Positions 9,083 through 18,278 of a stretch of DNA of 64,000 bases are shown here, one piece after another. Under the pieces are notes generated by a model. That model made no database searches, was not told the origin of the DNA, and saw nothing but the letters and a program-made list of their open reading frames with translations. The stretch spans positions 1 to 64,000 of the forward strand of contig NZ_FOXD01000004.1 in NCBI RefSeq assembly GCF_900115625.1, read 5' to 3'. The DNA is from Salibacterium halotolerans. Lineage in GTDB: Bacteria > Bacillota > Bacilli > Bacillales > Marinococcaceae. The translations under genes were made by a program, and so were the position numbers. Within the stretch, counting starts at the first letter, position 1; every line of letters starts with the position of its first letter.

Positions 9083-10085
9083 TTCAGAGCGGCTGCTCGC
9101 CATCGAAACGAGCTGCGATGAGACGGCGGCCGCCGTGGTGCAGGGCGGCAGTAACGTTTTGTCGAATGTTGTGGCGTCACAGATTGACAGCCATAAGCGG
9201 TTCGGCGGCGTTGTGCCGGAAATTGCATCGCGCCACCACACCGAAACAATAACCATGATTATGGAAGAAGCACTGAACGAGGCGGGACTCACCTTTTCGG
9301 ACCTGGACGGCATTGCCGTAACCGAAGGACCGGGCCTTGTCGGAGCGCTTCTGGTCGGCGTAAATGCCGCCAAAGCCGCCGCTTTTGCGCACGGGCTTCC
9401 GCTTCTTCCTGTGCACCATATCGCCGGCCACATTCAAGCGGCACGGCTTGAACGCAAGTGGCAGTATCCGGCGCTTGCGCTCGTTGTGTCGGGCGGACAT
9501 ACCGACCTTGTCCTGTTACGAGAAGAAGGGGACTATGAAGTTATCGGCCGGACCCGGGATGATGCAGCGGGGGAAGCCTATGACAAAGTAGCGAGAACGC
9601 TCGGACTTCCTTATCCGGGAGGTCCTCATGTGGATCAACTCGCCTCTACCGGAAGAGCTGACATCCCGCTCCCCATTGCATGGCTCGAAGAAGGATCATT
9701 TGATTTCAGCTTCAGCGGCTTGAAGTCAGCGGTTCTAAACACTGTCCACAATGCAGAGCAGCGCGGGGAAACGTTATCCACAGCCGATGTCGCCGCAAGC
9801 TTCCAGGCGAGCGTAATCGAAGTGCTTGTGGAAAAGACAAGACGCGCGGCGGAGGAATACGAAGTAAAGCAGGTCGTACTTGCCGGGGGGGTGGCAGCCA
9901 ACCAAGGGCTGCGCGCGGCAATGGAAGACGCTTTCAAAGAAGCCGGTCCGGCATTGACAATCCCCCCTTTCCGGTATTGCACCGACAATGCGGCGATGAT
10001 CGGGGCCGCCGCTCATATCCAATGGAAAAAAGGAATCACCGCCTGTTGGGATTTAAACGGCGTACCAGGCTTGGCCTTATATTAA
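9063..10085 (+). CDS. tsaD: tRNA threonylcarbamoyladenosine transferase TsaD
   Basis: 340 residues of normal length. Begins with [14 protein letters not shown], has the metal-binding histidines in [11 protein letters not shown] (about 117-127), [11 protein letters not shown] and the [15 protein letters not shown] helix. TsaD transfers the threonylcarbamoyl group to A37. Its last bases overlap the terminator stem. The next gene downstream is separated by a DnaA-box-rich gap. Confidence 0.96.
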   Translation: MTTNSTDSERLLAIETSCDETAAAVVQGGSNVLSNVVASQIDSHKRFGGVVPEIASRHHTETITMIMEEALNEAGLTFSDLDGIAVTEGPGLVGALLVGVNAAKAAAFAHGLPLLPVHHIAGHIQAARLERKWQYPALALVVSGGHTDLVLLREEGDYEVIGRTRDDAAGEAYDKVARTLGLPYPGGPHVDQLASTGRADIPLPIAWLEEGSFDFSFSGLKSAVLNTVHNAEQRGETLSTADVAASFQASVIEVLVEKTRRAAEEYEVKQVVLAGGVAANQGLRAAMEDAFKEAGPALTIPPFRYCTDNAAMIGAAAHIQWKKGITACWDLNGVPGLALY

Positions 10086-10100
10086 GGTCAAGCTTTTTTT
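10069..10100 (+). terminator. terminator overlapping the end of tsaD
   Basis: GCTTGGCCTT (10069-10078) pairs with AAGGTCAAGC (10084-10093) and is followed by seven T. The stem includes the last codons and stop of tsaD. Confidence 0.85.
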
Positions 10101-10144
10101 GTCTACAAAACGTAAAGAATGTGGAGACTGTGTAAAAGTCATCT

Positions 10145-10303
10145 TGTGGATAATGGGGATAAACAGGTGGAAAACTAATAAATCAGTAATGAGCAGTGTG
10201 AACAGTGAAACTGTGTATAACATCGTATTTTTTGTGAATAAGTGCGGAAAACCCAATCACATAGATGTTTGTATGTTAATAAGTTTGTTGATAGTGTGGA
10301 TGA
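10145..10303 (-). promoter_or_regulatory. cluster of DnaA boxes after tsaD
   Basis: Three perfect matches to the DnaA box TTATNCACA, all reading on the minus strand: TGTGGATAA at 10145-10153, TGTGTATAA at 10212-10220 and TGTGAATAA at 10233-10241. A one-mismatch copy, TGTGGATGA, is at 10295-10303. The gap has no gene. From memory, the gcp(tsaD)-ydiF gap of B. subtilis is one of the chromosomal DnaA-binding clusters that help control replication initiation, so the position looks conserved. Confidence 0.7.
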
Positions 10304-10330
10304 ATCCGGGTGGAAGGAGATATTGCGCGA

Positions 10331-12352
10331 GTGGCGGATAATACGGAAAGTCAAACGTGGTGGATCTTCATTTTCGCTATGATACTCTCTTTTTTGATCA
10401 TGCTGCCACACGGGGTGCAGGCAAAAGAAGAGCATGCGGTGCTTGTACTCGTGCCGGGATTGGAAATGGAAGATTACTTTTTGCTGCTGGAGGACAAGCG
10501 GCTCGCAGAAGGAGTGGCAGCCGGAGCATTGAATCGTGTCACAGCCGGGCCATTATCTCCTGTGGATGAACTGCTTACGTTAAGTGCCGGTGCGCGTGCG
10601 CGGGCGGACGAAGTTATACTGCAGGACCGGATAACTGAAAAAAAGACTGGAAACCATCTTTGTTATCATCTTCCCGGATTCAAGAAAGTGCGGAAGGAGA
10701 ATGAACAGGGCGGTTATGGCGCCGCTCCGGGGACACTTTCGGAGATGATACGTGAACACGGGGGTGCCGTCCGTTTTGCCGGACACAGTGACAGAAGGGG
10801 CCAGAAGCGCGGGTATGCGCCTTTCTTAGCGGCTGATTTTCAGGGCAGAATATGCGGCAGCCGGGAAGTGGTTGTGGATAAAAACGAATCTGCTCCCGGG
10901 GGCTGGATGATGAATCCACAGAAAACACTGGAGTGGGTGGATAACGTTCAGCAGCATACTTCCTCAAGCCTGACCGTCGTGGAATGGGGAGACCTTTACC
11001 GAACACAAAGAGCAGAGCAGGATGTTTCCGGAAGCCGCGCGCTTGAGTCGCTCATGGAGGCTTTGCGCGGACTGAAAAAAGGAAATAGTCCGCTATTTCT
11101 CATGGGAGTGGATCCATCCACAGATAAGATGATTCCGTTTGCGATGTGGACGAAGGAGAGCGGAACCTCTACGCAGCGGCTCGTGTCGACAACCACCGGC
11201 CAGCCGTATCTTGGAAGCAGTGTGGACGCAGCTTCCACGCTTGCCGCCGTCTTTACCAAGCACACCGCCGCACCCCTTATTCCGGGAGAGACAGCAGAGC
11301 TTGCGGACATGAAAAAAGTGCTCCGCGGGATGCAGACGATTCACGATACGCGCACCACGGTGCTTGGGCCCTACATTTCGGTACTGATTGTACTGCTGGC
11401 TGCGGCGTTTTTCTTCAGAGCTCCGCGCCCGGTTATGCATGCCGCTGTCGCGGCCGGGATGGCTTCACCGACTGCCTTCCTGCTGATTCCGGCACTTTTC
11501 GGCCGGCCTGTGGATAACGTTTTTCTCTATACAGGAAGCATTGCCGCCGCGGCTCTCTTGATAGGGACGATCACCTCTGTCCTGGCCCGTGAGAAGGCAC
11601 CGCTCGTCCTCTCTACGCTGTTGATTATAATCATCAGCATAGATCTTCTGAACAGTGCTCAAGCCATCCAGCAGTCTTATCTCGGCTACGACCCTTTGAT
11701 CGGCGCCAGGTACAGCGGCATCGGCAACGAGCTTGGCGGTTTCTTCGCTGCAGCAGCAGTCATCTGTCTGGAACCGGTGCTCCGGTACGGAAAAAAAGCG
11801 GTACTTCCGCTGATTCTCTTGTTTCTGATCATCACCGGAAGTGCATCTCTTGGAAAAAACGCCGGCGTAACATTGGCGTCCGGGCTGATGTTCGGTACTC
11901 TTTGGATGAAAGAGTTTCGCGCCGCCGGCTGGAAATATGTATGGACGGTTGCAGTTGCTCTCGTGCTTCTTTTAGGTGTGCTGCTCTGGGGACTTCAGTT
12001 TACAGGCGGACACTCCCACATTGGAGCAGCATTCCAGCAGCTGCTGCAGGGAGAATGGGATGAACTCGGTGCGCTGCTTCAGCGGAAATGGGAGATGAAC
12101 ATCAAGATTATATTTCACTCCAGCTGGACGAAGCTGTTGATTGCGAGCTACGCGATTGCCGCTTTTTATATGCTGATCGAAACAAAGGCGATGAGGCCGT
12201 CACAGCAGCTCGTGTTAAAAGCAGGAGCCGCCGGTTCGATCTTTCTCCTGCTTCTAAATGACTCCGGTGCCGTCGCCGCCTCCACCTCGATGTTCTATCT
12301 GCTCTGTGTCCGCTACATTTGGCATGCGCAATACCACGTTGCTGGTAGATAA
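10331..12352 (+). CDS. large polytopic membrane protein with extracellular domain, unknown function
   Basis: About 673 residues from GTG at 10331 behind AAGGAG; GTG at 10310 is inside that ribosome site. One N-terminal hydrophobic helix (WWIFIFAMILSFLIM) precedes a soluble domain of about 300 residues, which starts HAVLVLVPGLEMEDYF and recalls alkaline-phosphatase-like folds (weak). About ten hydrophobic helices follow. Between helices lies GARYSGIGNELGG, which resembles a GARYxGIGNE motif I recall in uncharacterised Firmicutes membrane proteins. It sits between tsaD and ydiF, where B. subtilis has no such gene (recalled). Function unknown. Confidence 0.75.
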   Translation: MADNTESQTWWIFIFAMILSFLIMLPHGVQAKEEHAVLVLVPGLEMEDYFLLLEDKRLAEGVAAGALNRVTAGPLSPVDELLTLSAGARARADEVILQDRITEKKTGNHLCYHLPGFKKVRKENEQGGYGAAPGTLSEMIREHGGAVRFAGHSDRRGQKRGYAPFLAADFQGRICGSREVVVDKNESAPGGWMMNPQKTLEWVDNVQQHTSSSLTVVEWGDLYRTQRAEQDVSGSRALESLMEALRGLKKGNSPLFLMGVDPSTDKMIPFAMWTKESGTSTQRLVSTTTGQPYLGSSVDAASTLAAVFTKHTAAPLIPGETAELADMKKVLRGMQTIHDTRTTVLGPYISVLIVLLAAAFFFRAPRPVMHAAVAAGMASPTAFLLIPALFGRPVDNVFLYTGSIAAAALLIGTITSVLAREKAPLVLSTLLIIIISIDLLNSAQAIQQSYLGYDPLIGARYSGIGNELGGFFAAAAVICLEPVLRYGKKAVLPLILLFLIITGSASLGKNAGVTLASGLMFGTLWMKEFRAAGWKYVWTVAVALVLLLGVLLWGLQFTGGHSHIGAAFQQLLQGEWDELGALLQRKWEMNIKIIFHSSWTKLLIASYAIAAFYMLIETKAMRPSQQLVLKAGAAGSIFLLLLNDSGAVAASTSMFYLLCVRYIWHAQYHVAGR

Positions 12353-12560
12353 AAAAGGACTGGGACAAAAGAGAATAGTTTTGATGAAAAGCCGAACATT
12401 CAAAAATCCAGATTAAGAAGCACGCATAAAGCATAGTCAAAACACGCAGGCTCCAGCGGGAACAGTACGAGTCACGGGTACTCCGCAGGAAGCTTCATGC
12501 AGCGACGCGGGCTCTTTGTTGCGTCGGCTCGTTCGTTTCCCGGGTGAACGCAACCTCTAT

Positions 12561-12719
12561 TCGTTCATGATGACGTTTACGGGTGCACGAAACCCTCTAA
12601 AGTGCTTTATGAATCATTCATAATGACGTTTATGGGCGCACCGGATACTCTAAAGTGTCTCATGCGTCATGCCTAACGACGTTTAAGGCGACGCTCAACC
12701 CCCTAAAGTGCCTTATGAC
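12561..12719. repeat. three tandem 53-bp repeats with GACGTTTA core
   Basis: GACGTTTA occurs at 12572, 12625 and 12678, and CTAAAGTG at 12597, 12650 and 12703. Both advance by exactly 53 bases. The core matches the dispersed motif found at 355-500 and 28920-29040. Confidence 0.85.
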
Positions 12720-13008
12720 CTGTTCCCAATGAACGTCCGTCGACCCGCTTTCCATCCAACCTGAACGAAACAAACGCCTCCATTTTCTACAAACCACCGT
12801 ACATCCGCCCTGCATTTTTCTGCATCCGTACGGCTGGAGCTGCTCAGGTGTGATTTCGATTCCGGTAAACGGACCCTGGAACGGCAAGGGTCCGTCGGTT
12901 TCGACAAGCAGCTGAACCGGTAAAACCGCGGACGCGAGCCGATGTTGCCCTTGTACTCTGGAGTGAAAGCGAAGTGTTTTGACGAAGCGGTGTGTGATGC
13001 AAAACAAA

Positions 13009-13048
13009 AATTCCGAACGATTGCCTCAAGAATCGTTCGGAATTTTTT
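13009..13048. terminator. bidirectional terminator between the 10331 gene and ydiF
   Basis: A perfect 14-base stem (AATTCCGAACGATT at 13009-13022 with 13031-13044), loop GCCTCAAG. T tracts lie on both sides, so it can serve both converging genes. Confidence 0.85.
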
Positions 13049-13084
13049 ATCCACTCTAGAGTTTTGTCCCAGTCTCCTGCTCGT

Positions 13085-15034
13085 TTATTCGTTGTCGAGC
13101 TGCAGTTCTTCCCATTTTTCCATTAACGTTTCGAGCTGTTCTTTGGCTTCATTCACTTGCTGCTGCATCCCGGCGGCTTTTTCGTGATTTTCATACACCT
13201 CAGGAGAGAGCATCTCTTCTTCAAGCTGCTCGATGGTTGTTTCGAGCGCTTCAATCTGCTGCTCTGTTTCTTCAATGTCACGCTGTCGTCTGCGCGCCTG
13301 TTTCTTTGCCTCTTTGTCCTCGAGAAACGCCTTTTTGTCTTCTCCTGGAGCGCCGGCCCGGTCCCCGGATGCCGCGGCCGGCTGTTCCTGGGCGCGGAGT
13401 TCAGCACGCTGGCGCTCTTCGTCTTTTTTCATAAGGTAGTAATCGTAATCGCCGGGATATTCCTGAAGTCCGGAATGGTCCAGTTCGACAATCTTTGTAG
13501 CCATCCGGTTGAGAAAGTAACGATCGTGGGAAACAAACAAGAGGGTTCCCGGGTATTCAAGCAGTGCGGATTCCAGTACTTCCTTGCTGTCGAGATCAAG
13601 GTGGTTGGTCGGCTCGTCAAAAATCAATAAATTGGCCTTTTTCATCATCAATTTGCTCAGTGCAAGCCGTGACTTTTCCCCACCGCTCAAACTGGAAACG
13701 GGCTTCAGCACATCTTCCCCGGTGAAAAGAAAATTTCCAAGAACCGTGCGGATTTCGCGTTCTGTCTTGAGCGGATACTCGTCCCACAGTTCATGAAGCA
13801 CATCCTTGCCGGTATCAAGATCGGCCTGTTCCTGATCGTAATAGCCGACAGACACTTTGCTGCCGTACTGAGCCGTGCCTGAAGCCGGCGCCATACGCCC
13901 GGCAATCGCTTTGAGCAGTGTCGTTTTGCCGATACCGTTCGGCCCGATCAACGCAATGCTTTCCTGCTTTTTAACTGACAGGTTTAAGTCCTGGATAACA
14001 GGATTGGTTTCTTCATAAAATACATTCAAGTCATAAATGTTCAGCACTTCATTGCCGCTTTCCCGCTCGATATCAAACGAGAACCTGGCTGACTTCTCGT
14101 CTCCCTGCGGTTTCTCCTTGATCTCCATCTTCTCGAGCTTCCTGCGGCGGCTCTGTGCGCGTTTAGAGGTGGAGTCCCGGGCGATATTGCGGGCGACAAA
14201 GTCTTCGAGCTCGGCAATTTCTTTCTGCTGCTTCTCAAATTCTCTCATTTCCTGTTCGTACCGCTCCGCCTTTTTCTCCAGATAGCGGGTATAATTGCCG
14301 TAAAAGAGAGAGGCTTCCGACCGCGAAATTTCATAAACCTTGGAGACGATGTTGTCGAGAAAGTAGCGGTCGTGGGACACAATCAGGACGGATCCTTTGT
14401 AGTTGGACAAAAAGTTCTCCAGCCAGCGGAGTGTATCAATATCCAGATGGTTCGTCGGTTCGTCGAGAATGAGCACTTCGGGTTTGGAGAGAAGCAGTTT
14501 CCCAAGCGCCAATCTCGTTTTTTGGCCTCCGCTTAATGTCGTGATTGGTGTGCTGTAGTCAAAGGAATCGAACTTCAGCCCCGCCAGGATTCCACGGATA
14601 TCTGCTTCATACTGGTAGCCGCCGCGCTCCTGGAAGTCATACTGAAGATTGTCGTATTCTTTCAAGGTTTTCTCGTATTTCTGTTCGTCATTGTAAACGT
14701 CCGGGTCGGCCATCGCATTTTCGAGACGGCGCAGCTGTTCTTCCACCGCCCGCAGTTCGTCGAAAACAGAGAGCATCTCATCCCAGATCGTGCGGTCCGA
14801 ATCCAGCCCGGTATGCTGGTCGAGGTACCCGATGCGTGTTCCTTTCGGTGTGATCACTTCGCCTTCGTCGCTCGAGAGCTCACCGGCGATAATTTTCAAA
14901 AGTGTCGACTTGCCGGAGCCGTTCCGGCCGACAAGCGCTGCCCGTTCATTCTTTTTAAGTTCGAGCTTGATGCCGTCAAGAATCGTCTCGATACCATAAG
15001 CCTTCGTTATATTCGCACATTGCAGAACAATCAT
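13085..15034 (-). CDS. ydiF: ABC-F family ATPase (YdiF-like, Uup/ribosome-associated type)
   Basis: 649 residues with two ABC domains: Walker A GRNGSGKST (about 37-45) and signature LSGGQKTR, then GPNGIGKTT (about 363-371) and LSGGEKSR. Both Walker B sites are LILDEPTNHLD/LIFDEPTNHLD. No membrane helices. The C-terminus (after about 560) is a charged coiled coil. ABC-F proteins act on the ribosome; this subfamily is not itself proof of drug resistance. Convergent with the 10331 gene. Confidence 0.92.
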   Translation of the reverse strand: MIVLQCANITKAYGIETILDGIKLELKKNERAALVGRNGSGKSTLLKIIAGELSSDEGEVITPKGTRIGYLDQHTGLDSDRTIWDEMLSVFDELRAVEEQLRRLENAMADPDVYNDEQKYEKTLKEYDNLQYDFQERGGYQYEADIRGILAGLKFDSFDYSTPITTLSGGQKTRLALGKLLLSKPEVLILDEPTNHLDIDTLRWLENFLSNYKGSVLIVSHDRYFLDNIVSKVYEISRSEASLFYGNYTRYLEKKAERYEQEMREFEKQQKEIAELEDFVARNIARDSTSKRAQSRRRKLEKMEIKEKPQGDEKSARFSFDIERESGNEVLNIYDLNVFYEETNPVIQDLNLSVKKQESIALIGPNGIGKTTLLKAIAGRMAPASGTAQYGSKVSVGYYDQEQADLDTGKDVLHELWDEYPLKTEREIRTVLGNFLFTGEDVLKPVSSLSGGEKSRLALSKLMMKKANLLIFDEPTNHLDLDSKEVLESALLEYPGTLLFVSHDRYFLNRMATKIVELDHSGLQEYPGDYDYYLMKKDEERQRAELRAQEQPAAASGDRAGAPGEDKKAFLEDKEAKKQARRRQRDIEETEQQIEALETTIEQLEEEMLSPEVYENHEKAAGMQQQVNEAKEQLETLMEKWEELQLDNE

Positions 15035-15152
15035 TATCGTTCATCCTTTTATTAAAAAACTCTTCCTGTGTCAGTGTATCGTATTTGAAGCGCGAACGCG
15101 AAACAGAGAATAAGGCATAGAACAGGAGAAGAGGAGAAAATGCTTTCAACTA

Positions 15153-15181
15153 TTACAAATTTCCGTCATTTCGTGTACAAT
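15153..15181 (+). promoter_or_regulatory. candidate rex promoter
   Basis: TTACAA (15153-15158) and TACAAT (15176-15181) are 17 bases apart, about 120 bases before rex. A second -10-like TATACT lies at about 15259-15264. I saw no clear Rex operator in this 265-bp gap. Confidence 0.45.
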
Positions 15182-15299
15182 GAAAGACAAGCGCAGACTG
15201 CTCCGGACGCTGTTTCATGGGTGGGGGTTTTCGTTACGACAGCACCCTTTATCATGTTATACTGAAAGGAAAACATGGAAGGAATAGTTGGAGGCTGCC

Positions 15300-15938
15300 A
15301 TGAACATAGACCAGCAGAAGATACCACAGGCAACCGCCAAACGGCTGCCTCTTTATTACAGGTTTCTTGAGAATCTTCATACATCCGGAAAACAGCGGGT
15401 TTCCTCGACAGAGCTCAGCGACGCGGTGAAGGTGGACTCCGCGACAATCCGCAGAGATTTTTCCTATTTCGGGGCACTCGGAAAAAAAGGATATGGGTAT
15501 AATGTACAATACCTGCTTTCTTTTTTCCGCAAAACGCTGGATCAGGATGAAGTGACAAAAGTGTTTCTCGTCGGTGTCGGGAACCTTGGCACAGCGCTTT
15601 TGAAATACAATTTCTCAAAAAGTGACAACACACAGATCGTAAGCGCCTTTGATGTGAACGAAGCCTTAATCGGACAGGACATCAGCGGGGTTGAAATATA
15701 CGACATGAAGGACCTCCCGGAGGTGAAAAAGAAGCGGGACGCCTCGATTGCGATTCTGACCGTTCCGGCGCCGGCCGCCCAGGAAACAGCAGAACAACTG
15801 GTGGACGCTGGAATTACAGGTATCCTGAATTTCACCCCGGCCCGTCTGACGGTGCCGGAAACGGTGCGGGTTCATCATATTGATTTGTCGGTGGAGCTTC
15901 AGACATTAGTGTACTTTCTCAAAAATTATCCTTTATAG
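15300..15938 (+). CDS. rex: redox-sensing transcriptional repressor Rex
   Basis: 212 residues from ATG 15300, five bases after GGAGG; upstream in-frame TTG at 15288 precedes the ribosome site. N-terminal winged helix ([32 protein letters not shown]) and C-terminal NADH-binding Rossmann fold ([11 protein letters not shown]). Rex represses fermentative and respiratory genes until NADH rises. The position between ydiF and tat genes matches B. subtilis; moaC, which I recall there, is absent. Confidence 0.95.
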   Translation: MNIDQQKIPQATAKRLPLYYRFLENLHTSGKQRVSSTELSDAVKVDSATIRRDFSYFGALGKKGYGYNVQYLLSFFRKTLDQDEVTKVFLVGVGNLGTALLKYNFSKSDNTQIVSAFDVNEALIGQDISGVEIYDMKDLPEVKKKRDASIAILTVPAPAAQETAEQLVDAGITGILNFTPARLTVPETVRVHHIDLSVELQTLVYFLKNYPL

Positions 15939-15961
15939 CACATGCAGGGGGTGTTTGGAAA

Positions 15962-16165
15962 ATGAATCTGGGTCCTATGAGTATTGGGTTGATTGTTCTT
16001 GCCGCGCTTCTGATTTTCGGACCGAAAAAACTGCCGGAACTCGGAAAAGCCGCGGGAAATACGCTGCGCGAATTCAAGAGCGCGACAAAGGGACTTGCTG
16101 ATGACGTGGAAGAAGACGAAAAAAAGAAAAACCGGCAGCAGTCAAATGACGATTCCGATAAGTAA
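15962..16165 (+). CDS. tatA: twin-arginine translocase subunit TatA
   Basis: 67 residues: a short N-terminal helix ([14 protein letters not shown]), the [11 protein letters not shown] hinge and amphipathic helix, then a charged tail. Paired with tatC 20 bases downstream. It forms the pore of the Tat folded-protein export system. Confidence 0.94.
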   Translation: MNLGPMSIGLIVLAALLIFGPKKLPELGKAAGNTLREFKSATKGLADDVEEDEKKKNRQQSNDDSDK

Positions 16166-16184
16166 AGAGTAGGACGGGACAGGC

Positions 16185-16943
16185 ATGGCACAGAATGAAA
16201 TGACGTTATATGATCATATTGGAGAACTGCGGAAGCGCATCATCATCTCCGCGGTCTATTTACTGGCGGCGTTCATCATCGGACTGATTGCCGCGCCCGC
16301 GGTGATTACGTATCTGCAGAATATCCCGGAAGCCGAGAGCTTTCCGATGAACGTGTTTAAACTGACCGATCCGATCAAGCTTTACATGAATTTTGCGTTT
16401 TTCATCGGATTGATTCTCGTGTTTCCCGTCCTCTTGTATCAGTTGTGGGCGTTTGTGTCGCCGGGTCTGATGGAAAAGGAGAAAAAGGTTACACTCTCCT
16501 ACATACCGATAGCGACAGTGCTGTTTCTCGGCGGGCTTGCTTTTGCGTATTTCGTCCTTTTCCCAAATGTGATTCAGTTTTTAAGCAGCTTGTCCGAACG
16601 GCTTCATTTAACCGAGCAGTACGGGGCCAATGAATATTTCGGCTTTCTGTTTCAGCTGACGATACCGTTTGGGTTTTTGTTTCAGCTGCCTGTCGTTGTG
16701 ATGTTTCTCACGAGGCTCGGCCTGATCACACCGGCGTGGCTTCGTCATATCAGGAAATACGCTTACTTTGTATTACTCGTGACAGCCGGCTTTATTACCC
16801 CGCCGGATATCGTATCTCACTTGATGGTCACACTTCCGCTCTTCCTGCTGTATGAAGGAAGTGTCATTATTTCGCGGTTTTCGTATAAAAAAGCCCTGAA
16901 GGCCGAGCAGGAACAAGCCGGTCAGGACGATAAAGAGACATAA
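16185..16943 (+). CDS. tatC: twin-arginine translocase subunit TatC
   Basis: 252 residues with six membrane helices. Family marks: LYDHIGELRKRIIISA at the N-terminus and FALPV-like segment FQLPVVVMFLTRLGLI followed by RKYAYFVLLVTAGFITPPD. TatC binds the twin-arginine signal peptide. It forms the minimal TatAC system usual in bacilli. Confidence 0.96.
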   Translation: MAQNEMTLYDHIGELRKRIIISAVYLLAAFIIGLIAAPAVITYLQNIPEAESFPMNVFKLTDPIKLYMNFAFFIGLILVFPVLLYQLWAFVSPGLMEKEKKVTLSYIPIATVLFLGGLAFAYFVLFPNVIQFLSSLSERLHLTEQYGANEYFGFLFQLTIPFGFLFQLPVVVMFLTRLGLITPAWLRHIRKYAYFVLLVTAGFITPPDIVSHLMVTLPLFLLYEGSVIISRFSYKKALKAEQEQAGQDDKET

Positions 16944-16950
16944 ATAAAAC

Positions 16951-16983
16951 AGGAGCGCCGCATGATGCAGCGCTCCTGTTTTA
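16951..16983 (+). terminator. terminator after tatC
   Basis: AGGAGCGC and GCGCTCCT form a perfect 8-base stem around CGCATGATGCA, followed by GTTTTAAT. Confidence 0.8.
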
Positions 16984-17009
16984 ATGAGGTCTGGTGTGAT
17001 GTCTGTGAT

Positions 17010-17204
17010 TCAGCTTCCGGAGCCGCTTTGTTTACCGGCGCGCAAAAAGCGGAGGCCGATCAGAATGTCCAGGGCCGCGAAGCCTGCGAACAGAAACGTC
17101 CAGAAATTCCATGACTGGTTGTTTACATTAAGGATCGCAAAGTAGATGAAAACAGCGGCAAGCCCGAAATAGACAAGCCCCATCATGGTTGTGTTGCGTC
17201 TCAT
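17010..17204 (-). CDS. ydiK: YdiK-like small membrane protein (DUF4305 type)
   Basis: 64 residues with two hydrophobic helices (MMGLVYFGLAAVFIYFAIL; FWTFLFAGFAALDILIGLRF). The start ATG overlaps the stop of the upstream CPBP gene. Order ydiL-ydiK next to groES matches B. subtilis. Role unknown. Confidence 0.8.
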   Translation of the reverse strand: MRRNTTMMGLVYFGLAAVFIYFAILNVNNQSWNFWTFLFAGFAALDILIGLRFLRAGKQSGSGS

Positions 17205-17917
17205 AAAAAGAATCCTCCCAGAATCATGTTCATCTGTTCCATTTGCTGCTGCAGTTCGCGGATTTGATCTGCAAACACCACCTGCACGATAATAGCGTAA
17301 CTGTTCATCGCCACATGCGCGAGAATCGGCACGAGAATTCTGCCCGTTTTCACATACAGATAGGAAAAAGCGAATCCAACGGCGGTATAAATCAGCACGT
17401 GCATGATATCAAAGTGCACCAGGGAAAAGATGAGGGCACTCAGAAGTGCGGAGAGAAAAAAGTTAAAGCGTCTGTAAAAGGAGCCAAACAGTACTTTCCG
17501 AAACACAATCTCTTCCAGAATCGGTCCGATGACAGCGACAACCAAAGCGAAAACAGGTGACATTTCAATCATTGACAAAATGCTCTCTGTATTCTCGGAA
17601 CCGGGTTCAATACCTATCAAGGTCTCAATCAAAATTGCCACATACTGCGCGGCAAACACGAGGAATATCCCGAGCACAGACCACAAAGCCGCATGACCGC
17701 CGGATGTCTTATGAAGTTTCGGATGGCGGTCGCCCTCCCGCTGCGGAAAGATAATCAGCAGAAATACCAGAAGCGCCAGCGTGAAACTTATCATATTCCA
17801 TAATACTAAACTTTGGTTTTCAGAAAAGTCGAGACTGTACAGAACCGGAACACCGATAAAACCGGACAGCTGCATCAGTATGTAAACGATGAGAATCCAC
17901 CAATAACGTATCGTCAA
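17201..17917 (-). CDS. ydiL: CPBP-family intramembrane metalloprotease (YdiL-like)
   Basis: 238 residues from a TTG (complement of 17915-17917) nine bases after AGAGGAG; the longer open frame to 18193 would run into the groES promoter and is rejected. Eight or so helices. The CPBP catalytic motifs are present: EEIVFRKVLFG, FSLVHFD and HVAMNS. The family includes CAAX-type prenyl proteases and bacteriocin self-immunity proteins; target here unknown. Divergent from groESL. Confidence 0.88.
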   Translation of the reverse strand: MTIRYWWILIVYILMQLSGFIGVPVLYSLDFSENQSLVLWNMISFTLALLVFLLIIFPQREGDRHPKLHKTSGGHAALWSVLGIFLVFAAQYVAILIETLIGIEPGSENTESILSMIEMSPVFALVVAVIGPILEEIVFRKVLFGSFYRRFNFFLSALLSALIFSLVHFDIMHVLIYTAVGFAFSYLYVKTGRILVPILAHVAMNSYAIIVQVVFADQIRELQQQMEQMNMILGGFFL

Positions 17918-18136
17918 ACTTGTTCCACTCCTCTTTGTCGTTTGAATAATATCATTCACTCGTACGTATTGTATCATAGTGCACCGGAAGAAGGGCCGAA
18001 AACACTTGTGATGAAATGATGAAAAGAAGTGTTTCAGCTCCGTACAAAAACGGGTAGATTTTAAGAGGAAGCACCATGTGATATCCAGCCGGTGCGCCGG
18101 ACTGATGAAAAGATGAAAAAATTTCTGGCTTTCCCC

Positions 18137-18165
18137 TTGCAAAATGGAAGCGGATTGCTTATCAT
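18137..18165 (+). promoter_or_regulatory. groESL promoter
   Basis: TTGCAA (18137-18142) and TATCAT (18160-18165) with a 17-base spacer, immediately upstream of CIRCE. Confidence 0.8.
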
Positions 18166-18176
18166 AAGAATTGGTG

Positions 18177-18203
18177 TTAGCACTCGAGGACAATGAGTGC
18201 TAA
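18177..18203 (+). promoter_or_regulatory. CIRCE operator (HrcA site)
   Basis: TTAGCACTC, nine bases, GAGTGCTAA: a perfect match to the CIRCE inverted repeat. It lies just downstream of the promoter, so HrcA should repress groESL in the absence of heat stress. Confidence 0.97.
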
Positions 18204-18278
18204 CAAGCTCGAAACATGTCGGTCTCCCGCCTTGTGCAGGACGGGATGCCGCGCTAATACTAAAGGAGGGTGTTTACC

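Larger units (their letters stand above)
12357..13076. repeat. 720-bp noncoding element bounded by GACTGGGACAAAA inverted repeats
   Basis: GGACTGGGACAAAA at 12357-12370 is mirrored by TTTTGTCCCAGTC at 13062-13074. Between them there is no credible gene, but there is a GC-rich part (12440-12540), three tandem 53-bp repeats (12561-12719) and a strong hairpin (13009-13044). The layout resembles a MITE-like or composite repeat element; mobility is inferred only. Confidence 0.55.

Noticed and set aside
12660-13054. Minus-strand ORFs in the 720-bp element
   Set aside because: They run through tandem repeats and a terminator and resemble no protein.
17918-18193. Upstream extension of the CPBP protease gene
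   Set aside because: It would cover the groESL promoter and CIRCE; a TTG with a good ribosome site at 17917 gives the normal length.
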